From CAVTBT01 sp963733065 (GTDB taxonomy: Bacteria; Actinomycetota; Thermoleophilia; Gaiellales; Gaiellaceae): a stretch of DNA of 64,000 nucleotides. The translations under genes and the position numbers were made by a program. The stretch covers positions 1 to 64,000 of the forward strand of contig CAVTBT010000006.1 in the NCBI GenBank assembly GCA_963733065.1, written 5' to 3'. Positions 51,386 through 58,468 of this stretch are shown here, in pieces. A model generated the notes under the pieces. It was given only the letters and a program-made list of their open reading frames with translations, ran no database searches and had not been told where the DNA came from. Positions within the stretch are counted from its first letter, which is position 1. Every line of letters begins with the position of its first letter.

Positions 51386-52273
51386 TCAAGAGTACGTGCG
51401 GAGCCAGTCCAGCAGGTGCCCGTTCACCCAGTCGGGCGCCTCGTTCTGGAGGAAGTGACCGGCGTCCTCGTGGACGCGCAGCTCCGGCACGTTGCCCGGC
51501 GCGAGGTACGGCCGGAGCCGCTCCGGCGACACCGTGCGCAGGCCGACGAAGCGGTCGCGGAGCCCCCAGAGGATCAGGATCGGGGCCGCGATCGGCGCCT
51601 TGCGCGCGGCGCGCCGCTCGGCGCCGACGCGACGCACCGCGCTGCGGTAGTAGGCGAGCGCGGCGGCGGCAGCAGCGCGATCGGCGAAGGCTGCGCGGTA
51701 GAGCGCGAGCTCCTCGGGGGGCCAGGCGTCTCGCACGTGCGAGCCGCCGCGGAGCGCGCGGGCGACCTGGGCGGCGCCGTCACGCGTCAGACGGCGCTCC
51801 GGCAGCAACGGCAGCTGGAAGAAGGCGACGTACCTCGAACGACGCGCCTGCCGCGGGTTGCGAAGCACCTCAGCGGCGAGCGCGGGCAGCGGCGGGCCGT
51901 TGAGGACGGCGAGGCGCGCCACGACCGACGGATGGCGCGCCGCTGCCGACCACCCGATCACGCCGCCCCAGTCGTGGGCGACGACCGCCGCCGACGGTGC
52001 ACCGAGGGCTGTCACGAGCCCGGCGACGTCGCCGGCGAGCGTGGCCGTGTCGTACGGGCCTCGGCGCTCCGTCCGGCCGTAGCCGCGCAGGTCGGGCGCG
52101 ACGGCCCGGAAGCCCGCGGCCGCGAGCGCGGGCAGCTGGTGGCGCCACGACCTCGCGAGCTCCGGGAAGCCGTGCAGGAGCAGGACGAGCGGGCCGTCGG
52201 CCGGCCCGGCGGCGAGGGCATGGAAGCGGATCCCGTTGGCGGTGACGTCGAACTCGCGCAGGCCATCTCCCAT
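51386..52273 (-). CDS. alpha/beta-fold hydrolase, epoxide hydrolase-like
   Basis: 295 residues. LLHGFPELARSW (oxyanion HGFP), the nucleophile Asp in VAHDWGGVIGW (HDWGG, as in epoxide hydrolases and haloalkane dehalogenases), WGLRDRFV and the His in HEDAGHFLQNEAPDW are visible. The cap contains Tyr residues (YVAFF, YYRSAVR) that could activate an epoxide. Substrate unknown. It is the first gene of a compact minus-strand group with the Kelch and SRPBCC genes. ATG 52273. Confidence 0.88.
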   Translation of the reverse strand: MGDGLREFDVTANGIRFHALAAGPADGPLVLLLHGFPELARSWRHQLPALAAAGFRAVAPDLRGYGRTERRGPYDTATLAGDVAGLVTALGAPSAAVVAHDWGGVIGWSAAARHPSVVARLAVLNGPPLPALAAEVLRNPRQARRSRYVAFFQLPLLPERRLTRDGAAQVARALRGGSHVRDAWPPEELALYRAAFADRAAAAAALAYYRSAVRRVGAERRAARKAPIAAPILILWGLRDRFVGLRTVSPERLRPYLAPGNVPELRVHEDAGHFLQNEAPDWVNGHLLDWLRTYS

Positions 52274-52343
52274 GCGGACAGGTGAGGATGACTGTTTTCA
52301 CTCTTGCGGCAATGGACAACTGGCGGTCTGCGGTCGAGCCCGG

Positions 52344-52349
52344 CTAGCG
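52344..52349 (+). promoter_or_regulatory. -10 hexamer TAGCGT of the orphan regulator
   Basis: TAGCGT ends 8 nt before ATG 52358, at leaderless spacing. Confidence 0.45.
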
Positions 52350-52357
52350 TCGAGGGC

Positions 52358-53032
52358 ATGCGCAACGCTCTGCTCCTCGCCGAGCCCGAGGCAGCGACCC
52401 GGGGCTTCCTCGAGCGCCACCTGCGCGACGACGGCTTCGAGGTCGTCGAGACCGGGGTCGATGTCGAGGCGCTCGCCCTTGCCGAGCGCGAGCGGCCAGA
52501 TCTCGTGCTGCTCGCGGAGCTCGAGCTCTGCCGCCGCCTGCGCCAGGGCGAGCCCGGACGCAGCTGGGACCGCGAGGTGCCGGTGATCCTGCTCGCCCCG
52601 CCGGAGGCCGATCCGGTCGATCGGGTGCGGGCGTTCGACCGCGGCGCGGACGACGTCGTGGAGCGCCCGTTCCACTACGAGGAGCTGCTCGCACGCATCC
52701 GTGCTCTGCTGCGGCGGAGCGGCCAGCCCCGGCACGAGCTGCTGGAGGCCGGCGGCGTCAGCGTCGACCGCCGGACGCGGCGCGTCTCCGTGCGCGGGGA
52801 GCAGGTCGAGCTCGCCGGCCGCGAGTTCGAGCTCGTCGCGAGGCTCGCCTCCGACCCGCACCGCGTGTTCACGAAGGAGGAGCTACTCCGCGAGGTGTGG
52901 GGCTACCGCTCGCTGGGCCGGACACGGACGCTCGACAGTCACGCTTCGCGGCTGCGCCGCAAGCTGTGCCGGGCCTCCGACGACCGCTTCGTCGTCAACG
53001 TGTGGGGGGTGGGCTACCGGCTGCTCGACTGA
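52358..53032 (+). CDS. orphan winged-helix regulator with an atypical receiver domain
   Basis: 224 residues. The winged helix is normal (LAGREFELVARLASDPHRVF, REVWGYRSLGRTRTLDSHAS, ending VVNVWGVGYRLLD). The receiver is degenerate: the acidic pair is E9-P10 (LLAEPEAATRGF), the expected phospho-Asp segment reads DLVLLAELELC with no Asp and a shortened loop, and the switch Lys is replaced by Arg (VVERPFHYEE). It therefore probably acts without phosphorylation, as in Asp-less receivers of Streptomyces. No kinase is nearby. Its last 42 bases recur at 53841. Confidence 0.85.
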   Translation: MRNALLLAEPEAATRGFLERHLRDDGFEVVETGVDVEALALAERERPDLVLLAELELCRRLRQGEPGRSWDREVPVILLAPPEADPVDRVRAFDRGADDVVERPFHYEELLARIRALLRRSGQPRHELLEAGGVSVDRRTRRVSVRGEQVELAGREFELVARLASDPHRVFTKEELLREVWGYRSLGRTRTLDSHASRLRRKLCRASDDRFVVNVWGVGYRLLD

Positions 53033-53041
53033 CGGCACACT
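52991..53041. repeat. direct repeat, copy 1 (3' end of the regulator)
   Basis: 51 bp covering the last codons of the regulator (VVNVWGVGYRLLD) and the following bases GACGGCACACT. Copy 2 at 53841-53890 is about 88% identical (45 of 51 aligned positions, one gap). The pair flanks the inserted secreted-protein gene. Confidence 0.75.
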
Positions 53042-53162
53042 GCTGTTCGTCCGTCGTGCGCGGGCTTCTCGACGACTACTACCACAGCGCGACGCTGGCG
53101 AGATGGTTGACGAAGGATCCTGGAAGGTTCAGTGTGGCGGCGTCTAGACGGGAGGTACTGCG

Positions 53163-53720
53163 GTGAGACCTCGTTTCGTTCTAGCGCTAGCGCTAGCGGT
53201 CGTCGGCGTGGCTGGGGTCGGGCTCGTCGCGCCGGATGGGTCGAGCGGTAAGGGGGTGTCATACAACTCTGTGGTCGGGGCGGTGAACGTGCCCCTTACG
53301 AATTTCCCCGACCCAGGGGATGTCACGAACGAACAGATCCTGGTCATCGCTCAAGACGGTCGCAATGGGCCGCGTGGTTTGATCGTGTTTCGGTCTCCGA
53401 TGTCAGCTGTTCCCGTCGCTGTCGCCGACGTCACTTGTCTAGTCATCGTCGATAACGACGACGCCATTGTCGGCGGAACGTTCCGACAGCCATTCGTATA
53501 TGGCGGACAGGGCAGTTTCCCTGCGGCCACCATCACGCACTTCTCGGTTCGGATCCGCGACAACGGGCTGCCGGTCAAGGGTGCCCGGGACGCCGTACAC
53601 CCGATCGTGTTCCTTGACAGGGCGAGACCGCCGACATTCTCGCCTTGCAACATCGGCGATGCCTTCAGCAACCTGTTTCCCGTCAGCCATGGGGACTTCG
53701 TCATCAGAGCGGCCAGCTAA
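53163..53720 (+). CDS. unknown secreted protein in a probable insertion
   Basis: 185 residues: signal peptide (RPRFVLALALAVVGVAGVGL) and a beta-rich domain with VVGAVNVPLTNFPDPG, VTCLVIVDNDD and RIRDNGLPVKG; two cysteines could pair. I do not recognise the fold. GGGAGGT precedes GTG 53163 at 8 nt, so unlike most neighbours it has a ribosome-binding site. Codon use is distinctly less GC-rich. It lies between the two copies of the repeat and ends in a strong terminator, all of which suggests acquired DNA. Confidence 0.6.
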   Translation: MRPRFVLALALAVVGVAGVGLVAPDGSSGKGVSYNSVVGAVNVPLTNFPDPGDVTNEQILVIAQDGRNGPRGLIVFRSPMSAVPVAVADVTCLVIVDNDDAIVGGTFRQPFVYGGQGSFPAATITHFSVRIRDNGLPVKGARDAVHPIVFLDRARPPTFSPCNIGDAFSNLFPVSHGDFVIRAAS

Positions 53721-53741
53721 GAACTAGGACGACAAGCTGAG

Positions 53742-53782
53742 GCGCGAGGGAAGTCCTTAGTGGACTCCCTCGCGCTTCTCTT
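53742..53782 (+). terminator. Rho-independent terminator of the inserted gene
   Basis: GCGCGAGGG...AGTCC and GGACT-CCCTCGCGC form a long stem with a single bulge, followed by TTCTCTT. This is the only textbook terminator with a U-rich tail in the window. Confidence 0.8.
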
Positions 53783-53840
53783 GCGGGTTTGAGGGCTTGG
53801 TGGGGACTGGTTTGGCTCAACCGCCCGCGTTCATGCGGAT

Positions 53841-53890
53841 GTGGTGAACGTCTGGGGGTGGGCTACCGGCTGGCCGACTGACGGCACACT
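53841..53890. repeat. direct repeat, copy 2 (relic of a regulator 3' end)
   Basis: 50 bp matching copy 1, with one deletion in the G run so that the former reading frame (VVNVWG...) is broken. It now lies 8 bp before the amidase start. Confidence 0.75.
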
Positions 53891-53898
53891 TCATTTTC

Positions 53899-54618
53899 GT
53901 GACGGTCCAGCTCGCCGCCATCACGACGGCCGTCGGGGTCGTCCTCGCGCTCGCCGGCAAGACGCCGGCGTCCCCGGTCGTCGTGGTCGACCCCGGGCAC
54001 GACCTCCGGGCGAACACGGCCACCGAGCCGATCGGGCCGGGGTCATCGGCGCGGAAGATCAAGGACGGCGGCGGCACCGCCGGCGAGGCCACAGTCGTGC
54101 TGGCCGTCTCGCTTCGGCTCCGAGCTCTGCTCGAACGCGCGGGCGTGCGCGTGCTCATGACGAGGACGCGGACCGCCGGGACCAGCATGGGCAACGTCGC
54201 CCGCGCCACGATCGCGAACCGGGCCGGCGCAGCGCTGTTCCTGCGCGTCCACGCCGACGGCTCGACCGACCGTGCGAGGCGGGGTACGCACACGCTCCAC
54301 CCCGCGTCCCGTCCCGGCTGGACCGACGACATCGCGGCGCCGAGCCTGCGGGCAGCGCGGCTGGTCCAGGCCGAGCTCGTCAGGTCGCTCGGCTTCCCCG
54401 ACGCCGGCCTCGACGCCCGCGACGACCTCACGGGTTTCAACTGGGCCGACGTGCCGGCGATCCTGGCAGAGCTCGGCTTTCTGACGAACGCGGCGGACCG
54501 GAGGGTGCTGACGAGCGCGGTCGGGCAGCAGCAGGCCGCGGTCGGGCTCTGTCGCGGGGTGCTGCGCGTTCTCGGCCGGCCACCGGTCGCGTGCGCGGCG
54601 CGAAGGTCGTCGCGTTAG
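53899..54618 (+). CDS. N-acetylmuramoyl-L-alanine amidase (Amidase_3)
   Basis: 239 residues: signal-type N-terminus (LAAITTAVGVVLALAG) then the Amidase_3 domain. Zinc ligands: VVVDPGHD (His), GTAGEATVVLA (Glu), LRVHADGS (His); catalytic Glu in ILAELGFLTNAAD. It cuts the amide between MurNAc and the stem peptide outside the cell, aiding cell separation. Length is normal. GTG 53899 just follows repeat copy 2, so its original upstream region may have been displaced by the insertion. Confidence 0.88.
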   Translation: MTVQLAAITTAVGVVLALAGKTPASPVVVVDPGHDLRANTATEPIGPGSSARKIKDGGGTAGEATVVLAVSLRLRALLERAGVRVLMTRTRTAGTSMGNVARATIANRAGAALFLRVHADGSTDRARRGTHTLHPASRPGWTDDIAAPSLRAARLVQAELVRSLGFPDAGLDARDDLTGFNWADVPAILAELGFLTNAADRRVLTSAVGQQQAAVGLCRGVLRVLGRPPVACAARRSSR

Positions 54619-55178
54619 GTGAGCAGCGCGCCCTCGAGGCGCAGGAGCCGCTCTTTCCGATCGAGGCCGCCGCCGTAGCCGACCAGGCTGCCGGAGGCGC
54701 CGATGACGCGATGGCACGGCAGGACGATCGGCACGGGGTTGCGGTTCATGATCGTGCCGACCGCGCGTGCCGCGCGAGGCGCGCCCGCCTGCGCGGCGAG
54801 GGCGCCGTAGGTCGTCGTCTGGCCGTACGGGACGAGCGCGAGCTCGTGGAGCACACGCGCGGCGAACAACGGCGTGCCGCGCAGGTCGATGGGGAGCTCG
54901 AAGGCCTCCCGGCGGCTGTCGAAGTACTCGTCGAGCTGCCGCCGCACGGCGTCGACCTTGCGCGGCGCGCGCAGGACGCGTGGGCCGGCGACTCGTGCCA
55001 GGCGCTCCAGCTCCTCCTCGGGCTCGGCGTCGTACGAGATGCGAAGCAGCCCCTCGTCTGTCGCGGCGACGAAGAGCCGCCCGACCGGCGTGTCGACGAG
55101 GTCGTAGCCGGCATCGAGGAGGCCGGCGGCGGCAGCCGCGTCGCGAAAGCGGTTGTCGAGCGAGGCGGGGACGGTCAT
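54615..55178 (-). CDS. ogt: methylated-DNA-protein cysteine methyltransferase
   Basis: 187 residues. VPYGQTTTYGALAAQAGAPR, AVGTIMNRNPVPIVLPCHRV (acceptor Cys near 153) and GYGGGLDRKERLLRLEGALL are the active-site and DNA-binding blocks. It removes alkyl groups from O6-guanine in a suicide reaction. ATG 55178 overlaps the stop of the ECF sigma factor gene upstream (ATGA), so both are one transcript. The N-terminal ribonuclease-like half has drifted, as is usual. Confidence 0.92.
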   Translation of the reverse strand: MTVPASLDNRFRDAAAAAGLLDAGYDLVDTPVGRLFVAATDEGLLRISYDAEPEEELERLARVAGPRVLRAPRKVDAVRRQLDEYFDSRREAFELPIDLRGTPLFAARVLHELALVPYGQTTTYGALAAQAGAPRAARAVGTIMNRNPVPIVLPCHRVIGASGSLVGYGGGLDRKERLLRLEGALLT

Positions 55179-55642
55179 CGTGTCCTCCCGCGCAGCCGGC
55201 GCACGCCGGACGAGGCGGCCTGGCGTGCCGCCACCTCGTTCGAGCCGAGCGCCGCTGCGATGCGGTCGTAGGGCAGGTCGTAGCCGTACCGGAGCACGAC
55301 GGCAGCGCGCTCGGTCGGCGGGAGGTCGTCGGTGAGCTCGGCGAGCTCCTCGTAGGCCGGGCGACGATCCTCGTCTGCGAGCTCCGGCAGCTCGCCTCGC
55401 GGTCGCTCCCGCCGCAGCGTGTCGATGGCGATCCGGCCCGCGATCGTCAGCACCCACGCCCGCAGGTGCTCGCCGTGCTGCAGCCGACCGTAGGCGTGGA
55501 GCGCGCGCAGGAACGTCTCCTGGAACGCGTCCTCGGCGGCCGTCGCGCCCAGGCGGCGGCGGAGCAGCCGCAGTACCTCGTCGCGGTGCTCGGCATAGAA
55601 GCGCTCGAAGGGCGGGATCGTCGCGGCCACTGCTGCCATCAT
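55175..55642 (-). CDS. ECF-type RNA polymerase sigma factor
   Basis: 155 residues. Sigma2: FERFYAEHRDEVLRLLRRRL, EDAFQETFLRALHAYGRL and HLRAWVLTIAGRIAIDTLRR. Sigma4: LPPTERAAVVLRYGYDLPYD and NEVAARQAASSGVRRLRGR. Two adjacent ATG codons (55642, 55639) start the protein. No anti-sigma gene is adjacent; instead it is fused by overlap to ogt, suggesting it controls or responds to DNA alkylation (inference). It diverges from the PfkB kinase gene by 34 bp. Confidence 0.9.
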   Translation of the reverse strand: MMAAVAATIPPFERFYAEHRDEVLRLLRRRLGATAAEDAFQETFLRALHAYGRLQHGEHLRAWVLTIAGRIAIDTLRRERPRGELPELADEDRRPAYEELAELTDDLPPTERAAVVLRYGYDLPYDRIAAALGSNEVAARQAASSGVRRLRGRTR

Positions 55643-55676
55643 CACGTTCGAACGTCGAGCGGCGTCGAGCTGTGAG

Positions 55677-56495
55677 GTGCGGGTGCGGGTCGCGGTCGTC
55701 GGGCACGTCGAGTGGGTCGAGTTCGCCCGGGTCGACGACGTGCCGGGCGCGGGCGAGATCGTGCACGCCAGCGAGACGTGGGGCCAGGCGGCGGGCGGGG
55801 GTGCCGTCGCGGCGCTGCAGCTCGCGCGGCTCGCCGACGAGACGCACCTGTTCACCGCGCTCGGCGGTGACGAGCTCGGCGGGCTGGCGCGTCGAGAGCT
55901 CGAGGGCGGCGGCGTGCGCGTTCATACGGGGACGCACCGCGAGCCGCAACGGCGCGCCTTCACGCACGTCGACGCGGCCGGCGAGCGCACCATCACCGTC
56001 CTCGGCGACAAGCTGCTGCCGCGGGGGAACGACGACGCGCTGCCGTGGCACGAGCTGGCGGCCTGCGAGGCCGTGTACTTCGTCAGCGGCGACGTCGAGG
56101 CGCTTCTCCGCGCACGGCGCGCCCGCCTGCTCGTGGCGACCGCGCGGGAGCTGCCGACGCTCCGGCGCGCCGGCGTGCCGCTCGATGCCCTGGTCGGCAG
56201 CGGCGAGGACGACGGCGAGCGCTACCGGCAGGGAGACCTGGACCCCGCTCCCGCCCTCGTGGTGTCGACGGCGGGGGCGCTCGGCGGTTGGGCCCAGCCA
56301 GGCGGCCCGTTCACCGCCGCTCCACCTCCCGGAGCGGTCGAGGACACGTATGGGGCGGGCGACTGCTTCGCCGCCGGGCTGACGTACGCGCTCGCCGCGC
56401 AGCGCTCGCCGGCGGACGCGATCGCCTTCGCCGCCCGCTGCGGGGCCGCGGCACTGACGGGGCGCGGCGTCTACGCGGTCGCGGTGCCGCTCTAG
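55677..56495 (+). CDS. PfkB-family carbohydrate kinase
   Basis: 272 residues. VRVAVVGHVEWVEFARVDDV is the N-terminal PfkB strand, GQAAGGGAVAALQLARL the substrate-side Gly-rich loop, and VEDTYGAGDCFAAGLTYALA the catalytic Asp/anion-hole motif. It phosphorylates a sugar or nucleoside with ATP; specificity is not readable. It is short, lacking part of the lid. The start GTG 55677 follows TGTGAG. A second GTG (55683) is possible. Confidence 0.85.
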   Translation: MRVRVAVVGHVEWVEFARVDDVPGAGEIVHASETWGQAAGGGAVAALQLARLADETHLFTALGGDELGGLARRELEGGGVRVHTGTHREPQRRAFTHVDAAGERTITVLGDKLLPRGNDDALPWHELAACEAVYFVSGDVEALLRARRARLLVATARELPTLRRAGVPLDALVGSGEDDGERYRQGDLDPAPALVVSTAGALGGWAQPGGPFTAAPPPGAVEDTYGAGDCFAAGLTYALAAQRSPADAIAFAARCGAAALTGRGVYAVAVPL

Positions 56496-56587
56496 GACTG
56501 CGACGTGTCCAAGCCTCCCGGCGTGCGGACAGCCGCAGCGACCGCAACTCCCAGCGCGGCGTGCGCCTCGCGGTCGAGGTGGACCCC

Positions 56588-56613
56588 GTCTACGTCGCTC
56601 GTCTACGTCGCTC
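56588..56613. repeat. 13-bp tandem duplication
   Basis: GTCTACGTCGCTC occurs twice in direct succession. The gap 56496-56761 otherwise contains no gene I can support; its right part is the MraZ site array. Confidence 0.6.
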
Positions 56614-56704
56614 GTCCGGACAGGGGACCCGCGGGTTTTCCATCAGGGCGCGATGCACACTCGAGTGAGCCGACACGTAGCGCGCGCTACGCGTGGGTGG
56701 ACAA

Positions 56705-56748
56705 GTGGTAGCGGGTGGTTTACAGTGGGGTGAAGTGGGAGACAGTGG
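56705..56748 (+). promoter_or_regulatory. five GTGG repeats at exact 10-bp spacing, MraZ operator
   Basis: GTGG begins at 56705, 56715, 56725, 56735 and 56745; the last units read GTGGGGTGAA, GTGGGAGACA and GTGGCG. MraZ binds arrays of TGGG-type repeats one helical turn apart upstream of its own operon. TACAGT (56721-56726), inside the array, is the likely -10, so MraZ binding would block it. A further GTGG at 56697 is out of phase. Confidence 0.8.
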
Positions 56749-56761
56749 CGGGCGTGTCTAC

Positions 56762-57196
56762 ATGTTCTTCGGCGAGTACGAGCACACGATCGACGACAAG
56801 AACCGGCTCACGCTACCGGCCCGCTTTCGCGATCCGCTCTCCGCGGGGATCGTGCTCACGCGCGGCCTCGACGAGTGCCTCGACGTCTATCCCCGCGATG
56901 ACTGGAACCGGCTCGTCGAGGCACGGCTGGCCTCGCTCGACCCCTTCTCGCGCGAGGCGCGCGAGTTGAAGCGTTTCTTCTTCTCGGCGGCCGCTGACGC
57001 CGAGCCCGACAAGCAGGGCCGCGTGCTGGTGCCGCCGGCGCTGCTGAAGCACGCAGGCCTCGAACGGGAGGTGGTCGTGGCGGGCGTCCACGATCACCTC
57101 GAGATCTGGGACCGCCGGCGGTGGGGCGACCACCTGGCGGCCGTGGAAGGGAGCGCAGACCATGTTGCCGAACGTCTTGCAGACCGACGCGGCTGA
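56762..57196 (+). CDS. mraZ: transcriptional regulator MraZ
   Basis: 144 residues. FFGEYEHTIDDKNRLTLPAR opens the first SpoVT/AbrB-type half; DVYPRDDWNRLVEARLASLD and KQGRVLVPPALLKHAGLE open the second. MraZ forms a ring and represses its own dcw operon through the repeats upstream. ATG 56762 is chosen because it begins the domain; the frame is open upstream through the operator. It overlaps rsmH by 35 bp, so the two are translationally coupled. Confidence 0.93.
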   Translation: MFFGEYEHTIDDKNRLTLPARFRDPLSAGIVLTRGLDECLDVYPRDDWNRLVEARLASLDPFSREARELKRFFFSAAADAEPDKQGRVLVPPALLKHAGLEREVVVAGVHDHLEIWDRRRWGDHLAAVEGSADHVAERLADRRG

Positions 57197-58118
57197 TCAC
57201 GTCCCGGTTCTGGCCGACGAGGTGCGAGAGCTCCTCGCGGTTCAGCCCGGCGAGACGGTCGTCGACGCCACCTTCGGTGCGGGCGGCCACTCGACCCTGC
57301 TCGCCGGCGACCTGAAGGGCGAGGGGCGTCTGATCGCCATCGACCGCGACCCGACGGTCCGTACGTCGTTCGACCGCTTCAAGGCGCAGGCGGGTGTCAG
57401 TGCGCGCCTGTTCCGCGGTGAGTTCTCACTCGTGCTCGCGCAGCTGGCGGCGAACGAGATCCGCGCCGACGCGATCCTGCTCGACCTCGGCGTGTCGTCC
57501 ATGCAGCTCGACCGGCCCGAACGCGGCTTTTCGTACGCCGTCGATGCACCGCTCGACATGCGCATGGACACGTCGGGCGAGCTCTCGGCCCGCGAGCTCG
57601 TCAACGAGGCGGACGAGCGCGAGCTCGAGCTGATCTTCCGGCGCTACGGCGAGGAGCGGTATGCGCGGCCGATCGCCCGCGCGATCGTGCGGCGCCGCGA
57701 AGAGCAGGCCTACACGCGCACGGGCGAGCTCGTGGACACGATCAAAGCCGCCATCCCGACGCCCGCGCGCTTCGGCGACGGCCATCCTGCCAAGCGCGTC
57801 TTCCAGGCGCTCCGCATTGCGGTGAACGACGAGCTCGGTGCGCTCGAGGCGGCGTTGCCCGCTGCGCTCGCGATGCTGCGGCCCGGAGGCCGGCTCGCCG
57901 TCGTCTCCTTCCACTCGCTGGAGGACCGCATCGTCAAGCGGTTCCTGCGCGACCGCGCGAAGGGCTGCGTCTGCCCGCCGGAGTTTCCCATCTGCACGTG
58001 CGGCCGGGAGCCGGAGGTGCGGCTGCTGACGCGGAAGGCGGTGCGTCCGGCGGCGCGAGAGATCGCCGGGAACCCTCGCGCCTCGTCGGCGCGTCTGCGC
58101 GCGGCGGCGAAGGTGTGA
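57162..58118 (+). CDS. rsmH: 16S rRNA (cytosine1402-N4)-methyltransferase RsmH
   Basis: 318 residues. HVPVLADEVRELLA, the SAM motif VDATFGAGGHSTLLA, LDLGVSSMQLDRPERGFSY, PAKRVFQALRIAVNDELGAL and VVSFHSLEDRIVKRFLRDRA are diagnostic. A C-terminal Cys-rich patch (KGCVCPPEFPICTCGREPEV) is usual. It methylates C1402 in the ribosomal P site. GAAGGGAG lies 7 nt before the ATG. Its stop overlaps the ftsL start (GTGA). Confidence 0.95.
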   Translation: MLPNVLQTDAADHVPVLADEVRELLAVQPGETVVDATFGAGGHSTLLAGDLKGEGRLIAIDRDPTVRTSFDRFKAQAGVSARLFRGEFSLVLAQLAANEIRADAILLDLGVSSMQLDRPERGFSYAVDAPLDMRMDTSGELSARELVNEADERELELIFRRYGEERYARPIARAIVRRREEQAYTRTGELVDTIKAAIPTPARFGDGHPAKRVFQALRIAVNDELGALEAALPAALAMLRPGGRLAVVSFHSLEDRIVKRFLRDRAKGCVCPPEFPICTCGREPEVRLLTRKAVRPAAREIAGNPRASSARLRAAAKV

Positions 58119-58468
58119 GCACGCTCGCGCAGCCCGCCGGCGTCGACGCCCCGGCGAAGACGGCCCGCCGGCGCAGGACCCGTCAAGGTGCGCGCCGCCG
58201 CATCGACCGCGGCGTGCTCTGGATCGCCGTGCTCGCGGCGCTCCTTGCGGGCGTCGTGGCGATCAACGTGGCGGTGCTGCAGCTGAACGTCCGCTTCGAC
58301 GAGCTCGGCCGTGAGCGTGCCCAGCTGCGGGCCGACACGAAGCGGCTGCGCGCGGAGCTCTCGAGCGTCGCGGCGAACGCGCGGATCGGGGGCCGCGCCC
58401 GCACCGAGCTCGGTCTCGTCGAGGCCGATTCCTCGACCACCGGCTACGTGGAGCTCGGGCGCCGGTGA
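58115..58468 (+). CDS. ftsL: FtsL-like cell division protein
   Basis: 117 residues. A basic cytosolic N-terminus (KTARRRRTRQGARRRIDRG), one helix (VLWIAVLAALLAGVVAINVA) and an external coiled coil (ELGRERAQLRADTKRLRAEL) fit FtsL, which varies greatly in sequence. Position between rsmH and ftsI, overlapping both by 4 bp, is decisive. It would form the FtsQLB complex that activates FtsWI at the septum. Confidence 0.85.
   Translation: MSTLAQPAGVDAPAKTARRRRTRQGARRRIDRGVLWIAVLAALLAGVVAINVAVLQLNVRFDELGRERAQLRADTKRLRAELSSVAANARIGGRARTELGLVEADSSTTGYVELGRR

Noticed and set aside
53033..53162. Possible attachment site with a tRNA gene beside the regulator repeat
   Set aside because: No tRNA-like cloverleaf was found near either copy, and no integrase gene is present.
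56496..56690. Short ORFs between the PfkB kinase and mraZ
   Set aside because: No domain, no start signal and strongly biased composition; treated as non-coding.
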